Shown here: positions 8,492 through 18,302 of the stretch, piece by piece
Position numbering within the stretch: position 1 is the stretch's first letter
Layout of the letters: every line of letters starts with the position of its first letter
Source: Halothermothrix sp.
GTDB taxonomy: Bacteria; Bacillota; Halanaerobiia; DY22613
Length of the DNA: 64,000 nucleotides
Reading direction: 5' to 3'
Assembly (NCBI GenBank): GCA_016841825.1
Contig: JAENYK010000003.1
Coordinates: 1 to 64,000, forward strand
Made by a program: the position numbers and the translations under genes
The notes under the pieces: generated by a model
What the model saw: only the letters and a program-made list of their open reading frames with translations
Told to the model about the DNA's origin: nothing
The model's database searches: none

Positions 8492-10247
8492 TTACCTCCT
8501 CAGCTTGACTAGTTGTATCTCTTTTTTGATAAAGAGCAGACTTTTGATGATAATACCCCAAAATAAACAGCCCCTGTTCTTCTGAGTTTAAATGGGTAGG
8601 AAAGCTATCTACACTCTGTAAAATCTCCTGGATATTTCGATCAGTAATATAGCCATATTTAGACTTAGTAATATGATGCTGAGCCAGATTGATCAACACT
8701 GGAAAGACCGCTCTGGGAGACGCTGAAGCTGTCCCAAAATACCTGTCTTTAATCGTACTATTCAATTTTACTTCAGCAGCATCTGCCTGAGCTTTCTCCA
8801 GTACTGCAAATAAGCGTCCCAACCTATAGGCAACATTTGTATTCTGTTCGTTTAGACTCACTGTAATCATTCCCTCCTTAACTTCATCTTTTTGAAGCCT
8901 GGCATTTCTTTTTAAGAAACCTTTGATGAATCCTGCACGAATATCATTGATCTCACCATCTGCCCGAATGCGATTGACGATTGCATAAAACAGACCCAAT
9001 GGATAGGCAGTACCGGTAAACACACTTTTCATTAATGCACCACTTAATAATGGGGCAGCTTCTTTATTCTGTGAATTTCTTGGAATAGTCTCATAAATAA
9101 GTCGGGATATGGGAATAACCTCCTGGCGCATGTCGACTATCTGCATATCCTGATGGTGCTGCCACACTTGCCGGATTAACTTGCCAAAATGATCTTTATA
9201 CCAGAATCTCACGGATACCCTGGCATTATTCGGCGACAAACCCAGGATATAAAAATTGACATCTGCCCTTTCGTGTATTGGTTTTCCTGCTTTTAAACTT
9301 TCCAGAGAGTTTTTCACATAGGCCGTTACTGCCGGGTCATGAGTAGCACCATCTGTTTCTTCCTGCTTTTCGGGGGCACATAATTCTAAAAGTAAGCTCT
9401 CACAGAATTCCCCGGACTCTTCTGCCCAAAAAACTGTTGAAGCGTCAGCAAGCTGAATACGATGTTTTGAACTATTCAGCATATAGTTTAATGCTGTCGT
9501 GTAACCAAAAGCTGTAGATTCTCCTATTGGTGAGGTATATCCCTGGGTCTTCCCATAAGATTCAAAAGCTTTGGCATTAATCCCTACTAACGTAGCACCA
9601 GCTTTATTAGCATTTCTAATTCCTTTTATATTTGGATGAGTTCTGGCTATTGATTCAATCTCCCCTGTGACCAAACACTGGCTAACGATATCACTTTCTG
9701 ATTTGGCATTATATCTCTGCCATGCTTTTAAAATCATACTATCCTCATGTAAGTAACCTGTCTCACAATCCAGCTTAAATGCAATCAATCCACCTTTACC
9801 CTTCTCCAAAAGCTCCAATTTATCCATAATCACTGCATGAGATAGACACGCTTCCGGATTCCATTTCTGAAGAAAATTTAATATAGCCATGCTTTTATCA
9901 TTATTTACATCCTGCAGAATCTGTTCCTGCAGCTCCTTAAAAGCAACAAAATAATCTGATGTGACGCCTGTTTTTTGGGGATCAAAATCCCAGCCAAATA
10001 CATACTTACTATTATCACATAGAAAATATGGTGCTAATCCACGTGCACGTTTTTTCTGCTCCGGAACAGTTAGCTCTATCCAATCAGGTTTACCTTCCCC
10101 CAGTGGGGTCAAGTCGAGCAAAACGCCTTCTCTGGAAAGGGTAGCAAAAAATTTTACTTTGGCCACACTGTATCCCGGTTTTGGTATATCAATCTCCCTG
10201 TCATTTAACAGGATATTATAATAATCATTCAATGCCTGGATAATCAA
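8478..10247 (-). CDS. cas8c: Cascade large subunit Cas8c (Csd1 family)
   Basis: About 589 residues, close to the family norm. It contains conserved Csd1 stretches such as the C-L-V-T-G-E region with A-R-T-H-P-N-I-K-G-I-R, the G-Y-T-S-P-I-G-E segment, and the P-L-L-S-G-A-L region with A-Y-P-L-G-L-F toward the C-terminus. Cas8c recognises the PAM and, in I-C, also supplies an internal Cas11-like small subunit. I prefer TTG 10247 (L-I-I-Q-A-L-N-D-Y-Y) as start: it follows GGGGGTGAGG and leaves a 13-bp gap after cas5. The upstream ATG at 10286 would run into cas5. Confidence 0.93.
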   Translation of the reverse strand: MIIQALNDYYNILLNDREIDIPKPGYSVAKVKFFATLSREGVLLDLTPLGEGKPDWIELTVPEQKKRARGLAPYFLCDNSKYVFGWDFDPQKTGVTSDYFVAFKELQEQILQDVNNDKSMAILNFLQKWNPEACLSHAVIMDKLELLEKGKGGLIAFKLDCETGYLHEDSMILKAWQRYNAKSESDIVSQCLVTGEIESIARTHPNIKGIRNANKAGATLVGINAKAFESYGKTQGYTSPIGESTAFGYTTALNYMLNSSKHRIQLADASTVFWAEESGEFCESLLLELCAPEKQEETDGATHDPAVTAYVKNSLESLKAGKPIHERADVNFYILGLSPNNARVSVRFWYKDHFGKLIRQVWQHHQDMQIVDMRQEVIPISRLIYETIPRNSQNKEAAPLLSGALMKSVFTGTAYPLGLFYAIVNRIRADGEINDIRAGFIKGFLKRNARLQKDEVKEGMITVSLNEQNTNVAYRLGRLFAVLEKAQADAAEVKLNSTIKDRYFGTASASPRAVFPVLINLAQHHITKSKYGYITDRNIQEILQSVDSFPTHLNSEEQGLFILGYYHQKSALYQKRDTTSQAEEVIDNE

Positions 10248-10260
10248 ATCCTCACCCCCT

Positions 10261-10923
<663 letters not shown>

Positions 10924-13146
10924 TTAACATAATAGCAAATCATATAATAAATCACTCCTCTGAACTACTCCTGTCTGTTCATTGTAGAATTGTTCGGTGT
11001 TAGAGATACAGTAGATACCTTTTTCGGAATCGATAACAGATATCCCACCAGTCTCCATCAACTGACGAAAATCATTTTCATATAAATTAACTATATAAGG
11101 TTGTAATCCTCTTACAATCTTATATGTATATGGAGCATATTTGAGCTCTTCAATTAAGTCTGTACATACTTCATCAGCAGGTACGATAACGGGTACTGTT
11201 TGATTTTCTATCAATTTGAATTTATGAGCAATGTCTGCGAAGGGAAAATCAACCCTCTTTGATCTTTCTCTAATATCTTTTAAGATGTCCTTCCGATCTA
11301 TATTTTTTTGGTCATAGAGCAACTCAAAATATTTGCTAATACCCGCTAAAGACAACGGATCTGCAAAATTCCTAAAGACACTATTTGCTTGACTTATGTT
11401 AATCGCGATTTCTCTTGGGGGTTGACCATACTTTTCCAGAGAAGTAAAAACATAGACATCCGCAATTGTCGATCTACCTTCCCTGTTACAGCGGCCGGCA
11501 GCCTGTGCAATGGAGTCAATTCCAGCCATCGATCTATAGACAACTGGAAAATCTACATCAACACCTGCTTCAATCAATTGAGTCGAGATTACTTTACATG
11601 GTAAAACCTCACCCAATTCTCTACTCGCTATTAATCTATCCCTGATCTCTGCCAAAACCGCTTTTCGATGCAGCGGGTACATTCTTGTACTCAGATGATA
11701 AATGCCTTCAGTATGTTTTTCTCCACAATCCTCACTACTACCATCTGCTGATACTAATTTTTCATACAATTGTCTCGCATGTTCTCTCGTGTTAACAATA
11801 CATAGAACCTGAGAATGCTTTCTCAACTCTTCAATCAAGCATTGATCATCCATGTCACCCAGGTTTTTGATCTGCGTTCTTCTAAGACATTTGTATAGGG
11901 TATCTGGAGAGTTTACAATCTCTTGTACATTTATCTCTTTTGGTAACAAAGAATCGAGATTAGGTTGAGTTGCGGTACAGAGAACAACACTGGAATTGTA
12001 ATTTGTGATAAGTTCACATAAAGCCATGAGGCTAGGTTTCAAATATTTTACCGGAAGCATCTGTGCCTCATCAAGAATAATAACACTTTTGACCAGGTTA
12101 TGTAATTTGCGAGATTTTGAATTTTTGTTGGCAAAGATTGATTCAAAAAATTGAACATTTGTGGTAACAATGATAGGCAGATCCCAATTTTCTGCAGCCA
12201 GCCTTAGCTTATTAGTTATCTCCTGAGCATCTTCATCTTCTTTGAACTGAAAATTACTATGATGCTCGAGAACATTCTCCACACCTAGAATATTGCGAAA
12301 AACTTCTGCATTTTGTTCAATAATACTCGTATAAGGTATGACATAAATAATTCTCTCCATTCCATTTTTTACAGCATGATTTAAAGCAAATGCCATCGAA
12401 GAAAGGGTCTTACCTCCCCCAGTAGGTACTGTTAATGAGAACATTCCGGAGTTACTGTCTGCTTTGGTTATACAGCTTTGTAGAATTTCAGTACGATATT
12501 TATTAATGCTGCTGCTTTCAGATTTTTCTGTAATGACTGTCATATGTTTATTAAATAGAGCTAATAGTTCTTCTATCGAAGAATAATCACCTCGATAGGT
12601 CGATTTCTGTTCTTCCATATATTTTTCTGTATCCAAAAAATCTGCATCCACCAAACAGGAGAGCAACATCTTAATAAAAAAATAAACGCTGAAAGCAATG
12701 TCACTCGTCTGCTTTATGGGAAACTGGAAATCTGTTAGATCAGGTATCTCAAGCTCTTGTTTATATGCAGAACAGTCATTGACTGATCTTAATCGTCTAT
12801 TTGCAAGGCTCCCCTCATAGTTTTCCGAGCCTGCGTCAGGAAGACCAGCATGATGTCCGCCAATTATGTAAGACATTACTTTAGCAGTCAGACCAGTATA
12901 CAACCCAAACACTTCCTGTAAACCTGGAGTCGAATGATCTACTGGCGATTTCGAGCCTTCGAGTCTTCTTTGAAATGCAGTTGAATATTTACCTATATCA
13001 TGTAAAATCCCGACTGCATAGCCCAGCTCTTTAGCCCCAAACTTTTCTGCAAAATCTCCTGCTATGCTGCCCGTCTGGGTGAGATGATCTTTCAAGAGTT
13101 GCCATTTTTCTTTAGGTTCTGCTTTACGCGAATGAGCATAGTACAT
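10924..13146 (-). CDS. cas3: Cas3 HD-nuclease/helicase (type I-C)
   Basis: 740 residues. The HD nuclease domain (about 1-205) has His49-Asp50 (L-H-D-I-G-K), His71, His98-His99 (G-G-H-H-A-G) and Asp167/Asp169. The helicase part has Walker A P-T-G-G-G-K-T (241-247), D-E-A-Q (359-362), T-A-T-Q (391-394) and the Q-A-A-G-R-C-N-R-E-G motif. All key residues are intact, so interference is probably functional. It is the first gene of the operon, with AGGAGGCGAAAAAT before ATG. Cas3 is recruited by Cascade to unwind and degrade target DNA. Confidence 0.97.
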   Translation of the reverse strand: MYYAHSRKAEPKEKWQLLKDHLTQTGSIAGDFAEKFGAKELGYAVGILHDIGKYSTAFQRRLEGSKSPVDHSTPGLQEVFGLYTGLTAKVMSYIIGGHHAGLPDAGSENYEGSLANRRLRSVNDCSAYKQELEIPDLTDFQFPIKQTSDIAFSVYFFIKMLLSCLVDADFLDTEKYMEEQKSTYRGDYSSIEELLALFNKHMTVITEKSESSSINKYRTEILQSCITKADSNSGMFSLTVPTGGGKTLSSMAFALNHAVKNGMERIIYVIPYTSIIEQNAEVFRNILGVENVLEHHSNFQFKEDEDAQEITNKLRLAAENWDLPIIVTTNVQFFESIFANKNSKSRKLHNLVKSVIILDEAQMLPVKYLKPSLMALCELITNYNSSVVLCTATQPNLDSLLPKEINVQEIVNSPDTLYKCLRRTQIKNLGDMDDQCLIEELRKHSQVLCIVNTREHARQLYEKLVSADGSSEDCGEKHTEGIYHLSTRMYPLHRKAVLAEIRDRLIASRELGEVLPCKVISTQLIEAGVDVDFPVVYRSMAGIDSIAQAAGRCNREGRSTIADVYVFTSLEKYGQPPREIAINISQANSVFRNFADPLSLAGISKYFELLYDQKNIDRKDILKDIRERSKRVDFPFADIAHKFKLIENQTVPVIVPADEVCTDLIEELKYAPYTYKIVRGLQPYIVNLYENDFRQLMETGGISVIDSEKGIYCISNTEQFYNEQTGVVQRSDLLYDLLLC

Positions 13147-13374
13147 ATTTTTCGCCTCCTCAGAAATTAATGATTTTTAATCACTTTGAGTCATTACTGT
13201 CACATAGTGTGATTTTATAAAATAGAAGGGAATCTTTATTGCCTTAATTCGCTATTTACGGCAAAATACCTGCTTTTTTTATTGAAAAATGTTATATTAT
13301 GCTATACTTTAACATGGAGTTAATTTGTGATATGCAGCCTACAAGATTGAATCATATATATATAGACCTGTTAA
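13147..13374 (-). promoter_or_regulatory. Promoter region of the cas operon
   Basis: AT-rich region between cas3 and the distal end of array 2. It contains a perfect 13-bp palindrome TCACATAGTGTGA (13200-13212) 54 bp upstream of the cas3 start, a plausible operator. I do not see a convincing -10/-35 pair. Confidence 0.45.
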
Positions 13375-13670
13375 TCAAAAATTTACGCACCCGCATAGGG
13401 TGCGACCTCCTTGTCCAAAGTGTGGCAAAACTAATTTTCGATTTCAATCCACGCACCCGCATAGGGTGCGACTTAATGGTGAAAGGAGAGGGACTCTCTT
13501 ACGCTGATTTCAATCCACGCACCCGCATAGGGTGCGACAATTCTTTTGCTTTTTGATTTATAAGCATTTTTTGATTTCAATCCACGCACCCGCATAGGGT
13601 GCGACATTCGGATATAGTTGATATGAGAGAGGGAGGCAATTTCAATCCACGCACCCGCATAGGGTGCGAC
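13375..13670 (-). CRISPR. CRISPR array 2 (type I-C), 5 repeats, 4 spacers
   Basis: Repeats start at 13375 (degenerate 5' part on the plus strand), 13441, 13507, 13574 and 13639. The repeat equals that of array 1 except for the loop, which reads TATGC on the minus strand. It has the same orientation as the cas genes, with the leader on its right side. Confidence 0.96.
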
Positions 13671-13840
13671 TGTACCCAGAGAAAATGCAGTGATACCAAT
13701 ACATCATCTGACCGTTTCCGCGAACCTCGAAAAACTGCTACATTTTTTGCTCCAAAATATGGTGTCAAAACGTCTTACGCTAGATATGACAATGGGTGTG
13801 AACCTCCCAGTGTTTTTATGTTCGCTTCAGGTTCGCGGAG
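13671..13840 (-). promoter_or_regulatory. CRISPR leader of array 2
   Basis: Strongly similar to the array 1 leader, including the opening TGTACCCAGAGAAAA, the TTTCCGCGAACCT block, the GTGAACCTCCC then GTTTTTATGT block, and the closing AGGTTCGCGG. Arrays 1 and 2 share more leader identity with each other than with array 3. Confidence 0.85.
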
Positions 13841-13984
13841 ATGCTATATAGTTAGAAAATATCAGCTCATATGTCTCTTAGCCCCCACATCTTCAACCCT
13901 TTCTTCAGCTAAACAATATAACACCTAACAGTTATGCGATTATGGCTACTATCCAGAATATCTTCAGCAAGCTATTTTATCAGT
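13841..13984. other. Spacer between leader 2 and RAMP remnant
   Basis: No frame or repeat recognised beyond the leader. Confidence 0.5.
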
Positions 13985-14347
13985 TTATCCCTGCATCACT
14001 CCATAACCAACTGCTGTTTTGGCCCCTATTCCATGCTCCTCTAATGCTTTTTTTATAATTCCTCTAATGTATCCTTTTAATTCCTCAAATATTAAGCTAT
14101 CGCTAATCTTAATTACGACAGAATCTTTAATCCAGTGCAAAGATTCGCATAATTTATTATACTTATTTATTGGTAGGTTATCAGTAAAGACTTTTTTGTT
14201 AATCTTCTGTATTGTTCTTGAAGACTCAGTCTCATAAGTTTCGGCATCTGTAGTTTTAATATTCGTAGTCCGATTATTCTTTGCTTTTCGTAAGTTTAAG
14301 ATAATAAGCGAATTATTATTTCTAACTATCTCTTTCTTTTCATCTCC
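13985..14347 (-). pseudogene. RAMP-family (Cmr6-like) C-terminal remnant or frameshifted small RAMP
   Basis: A minus-strand open frame of 120 codons ends in G-I-G-A-K-T-A-V-G-Y-G-V-M-Q-G. This is the glycine-rich C-terminal motif of RAMP proteins such as Cmr6. It has no start codon: an upstream TAA closes the frame and the only well-placed ATG (14343, behind GGGAGGTAAGGAG) is out of frame. One extra A in the A-run after that ATG would give a 121-residue protein beginning M-K-K-K-E-I-V. No other type III gene is present. It is either decayed type III-B material or a recently frameshifted small RAMP. Confidence 0.6.
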
Positions 14348-14604
14348 TTACCTCCCAAAATTCATAATTAATTTTCAAATAATATATTTCCCCTTTATTT
14401 CCAATACTCCTTTAATTTTAATTAATTTTGATATAACATTAAATAATATCGTTGTAAATCCCTTCTTGCACTACCTTTCAAAAGAGAACTTATCTAGAGC
14501 AATAGGTTATTTAAAGTTTACCAAAAGCTTTTTTGAGAATATAACTAACACACACTACTCTATAATAGATTCTTCTGCAGTAAAGCACTATTGTTCCCTG
14601 AAAA

Positions 14605-14641
14605 TTAACAACCCGCTCTCCAAACGGAAGCGGGTTGTTAA
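14605..14641 (-). terminator. Terminator of the barrel-like protein gene
   Basis: Inverted repeat TTAACAACCCGCT / AGCGGGTTGTTAA just beyond the 14654 stop codon. Confidence 0.75.
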
Positions 14642-14653
14642 CTATATGTAAGA

Positions 14654-15091
14654 TTAAAATGTAAACCCAAAATGAAATGCATCTGGTAAGCCGATCCCAA
14701 CCATAAAACTGTCATTAAATCTGTAATCATAGCCGATTCCTATATATGGACACAGAATAGCCACTGTTCCATATTCAAAATATCCAGCTCCGCCTTTTCC
14801 GGGCAAACCTTTACCAAAATAATTTCTTTTAGTGTAACCCAGAAACAAATTAATACCAGAAAGGCTAGTAGTGTATTTTTCTTCACCAAAATACTTAGTC
14901 TGTGCACTTCCAAACAGTGGAGTGGTGATACCAATAGCAAATAATGATTCACTCCTAATATCGGTAAGAATGTTATTACCAATATTGATGTTAACATTTA
15001 CCTCGGTTCCGCTATTATCATTCGCAAGACCATATACAGACACTAGAACCAACAACAACATGCAAATTAAAACAATTTTGAATCCTTGCAT
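14654..15091 (-). CDS. Secreted small beta-barrel-like protein
   Basis: 145 residues. A signal peptide (residues 1-23, ending V-Y-G-L-A) is followed by Gly- and aromatic-rich alternating segments such as S-L-F-A-I-G-I-T-T-P-L-F-G, I-N-L-F-L-G-Y and Y-I-G-I-G-Y-D-Y-R-F. The chain ends H-F-G-F-T-F. The strand pattern and terminal Phe resemble small outer-membrane barrels of diderm Firmicutes; this is inference from composition. The gene stands alone between arrays 2 and 3 and has its own terminator. No specific family was recognised. Confidence 0.6.
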   Translation of the reverse strand: MQGFKIVLICMLLLVLVSVYGLANDNSGTEVNVNINIGNNILTDIRSESLFAIGITTPLFGSAQTKYFGEEKYTTSLSGINLFLGYTKRNYFGKGLPGKGGAGYFEYGTVAILCPYIGIGYDYRFNDSFMVGIGLPDAFHFGFTF

Positions 15092-15254
15092 TTACAATTC
15101 CTCCTTATATGTGGCAAATAATAATTATTTCATTTCGTTACAAATAATTTAATTCCTTCATTTTATAAAAAAATTTTTATTAATTTCTATTCTGGTTCTA
15201 GCGTATTATCAACAAACAGAGATTTTTGTCCTATTGGCGATCGACGACAATCTC

Positions 15255-16146
15255 GTTAATATCCACGTGCCCGCATGAGGTGCGACTTGCGGAATCGCTG
15301 TTTACAAGAGCCTTTCTTTATTTCAATCCACGCACCCGCATGGGGTGCGACGTAATAGTTGCCATCCTCTCTATGCCAGTTGATGATTTCAATCCACGCA
15401 CCCGCATGGGGTGCGACATGGGATGAAAATAATAAAATTATGCGATATGGAATTTCAATCCACGCACCCGCATGGGGTGCGACGTATGACAGTAGCCATA
15501 TTAGGGTCAGCGTCCGTTATTTCAATCCACGCACCCGCATGGGGTGCGACCTTACGTGATTGTAAAGAAAATGGGGCATCAATGATTTCAATCCACGCAC
15601 CCGCATGGGGTGCGACCAATCTAGACATTTAAAGACACTCCCTCCATTCGTATTTCAATCCACGCACCCGCATGGGGTGCGACCTCTCTCTATCAGATAA
15701 TGCAGCTCTGATGAGATATTTCAATCCACGCACCCGCATGGGGTGCGACGGTATCAGATAATATTTATAAGCAAATATTTGTATTTCAATCCACGCACCC
15801 GCATGGGGTGCGACAGTCTGTTATGTAGCTTAGCTAGACTAATACATGATTTCAATCCACGCACCCGCATGGGGTGCGACCGGCTTGTATCAGGGAGAGG
15901 TATCTATGTTAGACATTTCAATCCACGCACCCGCATGGGGTGCGACACGATTCTGAGATATATACTTGTATAGAAGAGTATATTTCAATCCACGCACCCG
16001 CATGGGGTGCGACTTAATTTTTTAAGCCAACTTTTTAAATAACTGATTATTTCAATCCACGCACCCGCATGGGGTGCGACAAGAAAGCATTGGTACAAAA
16101 GGGTCTAAAAATGAATTTCAATCCACGCACCCGCATGGGGTGCGAC
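15255..16146 (-). CRISPR. CRISPR array 3 (type I-C), 14 repeats, 13 spacers
   Basis: Repeats start at 15255 (degenerate, with changes in the stem), 15320, 15386, 15452, 15519, 15585, 15652, 15718, 15783, 15849, 15915, 15982, 16049 and 16115. The minus-strand loop is CATGC, whereas arrays 1 and 2 have TACGC and TATGC; stems are identical. The leader is on the right. Confidence 0.97.
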
Positions 16147-16316
16147 AGTAACCAAAAAAAGTTCAATGATACCAACGCTTCATTTCATGGTTTCCGCGAA
16201 CCTCAATAATTCGGGTAATTTTTTCTCCCAAATTTTAACCAAAATAAGCCCAAACCCAGGTGTAGACTCAGGTGCGAACCTCCCGGGGTTTTTATGTGTG
16301 CTTATGGTTCGCGGAG
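16147..16316 (-). promoter_or_regulatory. CRISPR leader of array 3
   Basis: Shares GGTTTCCGCGAACCT (about 16188-16202), CAGGTGCGAACCTCCC then GTTTTTATGT, and a closing GGTTCGCGG with leaders 1 and 2. The interior is more diverged, matching the greater repeat divergence of this array. Confidence 0.8.
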
Positions 16317-16636
16317 AAAAATAATCTTTGTTAGATTTGCACTCCGAATTCTCACCACCTAAAAAGATTTTGTTATCCATCCAAATTTTCTCTTCCTTCA
16401 AGAGTTAATTATTAACCATAGTTCAACTAATTGTCATTCAGTTAATAATTTCTCTATGAGTACGCCAGATTCCTTCTTCTACTCCCACCCATTGAAACAA
16501 TTGCAGGATCTCGCTGCATAGTAACAAGCTAAAACTTTTATCATAAAATATCAAGAATTCATCAAAAACCGAAGGAATTCACATACTAACGGTGAATACT
16601 AGAACTATATCGAATTAAACGAGAGGTGATTATACC
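16317..16636. other. Intergenic upstream of the DUF5685-like gene
   Basis: No credible gene. The end (AACGAGAGGTGATTATACC) supplies the ribosome binding site of the next gene; the promoter is not obvious. Confidence 0.5.
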
Positions 16637-17761
16637 ATGTATGGAATCTTAAAAGCGAACAAATGTCGGCATTCCACCGAACAATATAACCAATTCAAAG
16701 CCTACTATTGTGGACTTTGCGAGTCATTAGGTAGGAACTTTGGAACTATGGCTCGATTAGCTGTCAATTATGACATCACTTTCTTCTATCTTGTCCTGGA
16801 CAGTGTCGTTGAAGATAGTCGAATGGACAAGGGCTTCTGTCCCACAGCACCATGGCAAAAACGAGATATCATCATCAATGATCAACTTTTTTCTTACATC
16901 AGTGCAGTTAACATCTATCTCACCGGTTTAAAACTAAAAGACGATCTTCATGATGAGAACAGTCTAATCAAACAATTAGGTTATCAGACTTTCCAGGGCA
17001 AATTTGAAAAAGCATCCAAAATTTTAAACTCACTGGATGTAGATGTTACTCATGCTGACCACCTCTTAGAGCAGCAATTTACTCAAGAGACCACTGGTAC
17101 AACTTTAGCTGATTACTATCAAACCACCGCACAGGGCTTACACTTCCTTTTAGCAGAAGGAAGCAAACAACTGGGTCTGGATGAGAGCAGACAAGAACTT
17201 CTGGCTCAATTCGGCTATGAGTTAGGCAAAGTTATTTATATTATGGATAGTTTTGTTGACTATCCATCTGACACTAAGAATGAAAGATTTAATGCACTGG
17301 CCCAGATTTTCGGCGATCAGATTAAACTAAAAGAAGACTTATCACAAGAGATTAGAATCAAAATTTATGAAGTCTTGAACAACTCCATCGTTACAGCTAT
17401 AGATCTACTGGAACGTCTTGAACTCAAAAGTAATCAAGAGCTAATCCAGCAGATTCTAACTAACCTCCAACAAAAAGTTCTCCTTCTGGTGCAGAATACT
17501 AAAAGCATGGAGGAAGTTGAACAGATCGTTCAGGCATCATCACCGACATATCTCTTAAAACATCCGGTCTACTTCTTCAAAAGTAGGGCAGCTCGCCGCA
17601 CCTATTACCACCGGCAGCACAGTGGTGGTTGCTGTTGCTGCCCAGATTGCGATAATCTGATTACAACCGCCATATGTTGTGATGCTGCAGATTGTGACTG
17701 TGATGCAATAGAATGCCTGAGTAGTGGTAATCCTTGCGAATTATTCGAATGCTTCTGTTAG
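16637..17761 (+). CDS. DUF5685-like protein with Cys-rich C-terminus
   Basis: 374 residues, function unknown. The N-terminus (M-Y-G-I-L-K-A-N-K-C ... Y-Y-C-G-L-C-E-S-L-G) matches the start of the DUF5685 family, which I recognise by pattern only. The middle is helical. The last 45 residues hold about 15 cysteines (C-C-C-C-P-D-C and later C-C-D-A-A-D-C-D-C-D), suggesting metal binding. First gene of a plus-strand group with a membrane protein, a polyprenyl-synthase-like protein and a prepilin-peptidase-like protein. A hairpin follows it, so downstream expression may be reduced. Confidence 0.7.
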   Translation: MYGILKANKCRHSTEQYNQFKAYYCGLCESLGRNFGTMARLAVNYDITFFYLVLDSVVEDSRMDKGFCPTAPWQKRDIIINDQLFSYISAVNIYLTGLKLKDDLHDENSLIKQLGYQTFQGKFEKASKILNSLDVDVTHADHLLEQQFTQETTGTTLADYYQTTAQGLHFLLAEGSKQLGLDESRQELLAQFGYELGKVIYIMDSFVDYPSDTKNERFNALAQIFGDQIKLKEDLSQEIRIKIYEVLNNSIVTAIDLLERLELKSNQELIQQILTNLQQKVLLLVQNTKSMEEVEQIVQASSPTYLLKHPVYFFKSRAARRTYYHRQHSGGCCCCPDCDNLITTAICCDAADCDCDAIECLSSGNPCELFECFC

Positions 17762-17772
17762 AACATGCTCAT

Positions 17773-17813
17773 AAACCTCCACTCCATCCGTGAACTGATG
17801 TGGAGGTTTCTTT
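17773..17813 (+). terminator. Terminator or attenuator hairpin
   Basis: AAACCTCCAC and GTGGAGGTTT pair around a 17-nt loop, followed by a short T-rich stretch. It separates the Cys-rich protein from the three-gene operon downstream. Confidence 0.7.
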
Positions 17814-17832
17814 CCATCATAGATAAAGGCAG

Positions 17833-18300
17833 GTGAATAATGCTCATTCCATATCGGATGAGCAGAAACTTATGCAAATAAACTTATTTTTCATAATCAT
17901 CGGTGGTGGTATCCTCTTATTATTAGGACTAATCTATTTCTTAAGGGAGCAATTAATCTTTCTGGCCATCAATCGGGGTATATCAATGATCCAGAGATTA
18001 ATCCTGAAGATTATTATCACTGTTGGGAATACTGAACCTAGATGGGTAGTGCTGCAGTACACAACACCAGAGACTTTCACTCTGGGACTACTTACTCAAT
18101 CGGGTACCAAACAGGCGACCATCTATCTACCGACTGGCCCACGATTAATTCCAGGTCAGCTAGTTTTCGTCAATAATAACAAATGGCGTCCCCTGAACAT
18201 CAGTTTTGAAGAAGGTTTGAAGATGTTTATCTCTCTGGGGCTCATGTCAGATACTCAGAAAACTGCCCAGGAAATATGGCTGAGAATGGAGGAATTTTAA
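17833..18300 (+). CDS. Membrane-anchored protein of unknown function
   Basis: 155 residues from GTG 17833, behind a weak AAAGG site. One strong membrane segment (about 19-42, F-F-I-I-I-G-G-G-I-L-L-L-L-G-L-I-Y-F) and perhaps a second near 55-65 are followed by a soluble beta-rich domain (V-V-L-Q-Y-T-T-P-E-T-F-T-L-G-L-L-T-Q). I do not recognise a family. Its end touches the start of the polyprenyl-synthase-like gene, so they are co-translated. Confidence 0.65.
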   Translation: MNNAHSISDEQKLMQINLFFIIIGGGILLLLGLIYFLREQLIFLAINRGISMIQRLILKIIITVGNTEPRWVVLQYTTPETFTLGLLTQSGTKQATIYLPTGPRLIPGQLVFVNNNKWRPLNISFEEGLKMFISLGLMSDTQKTAQEIWLRMEEF

Positions 18301-18302
18301 TC

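Noticed and set aside
14019-14237. 72-codon plus-strand frame
   Set aside because: The minus strand here carries the RAMP-like motif; this is its shadow.
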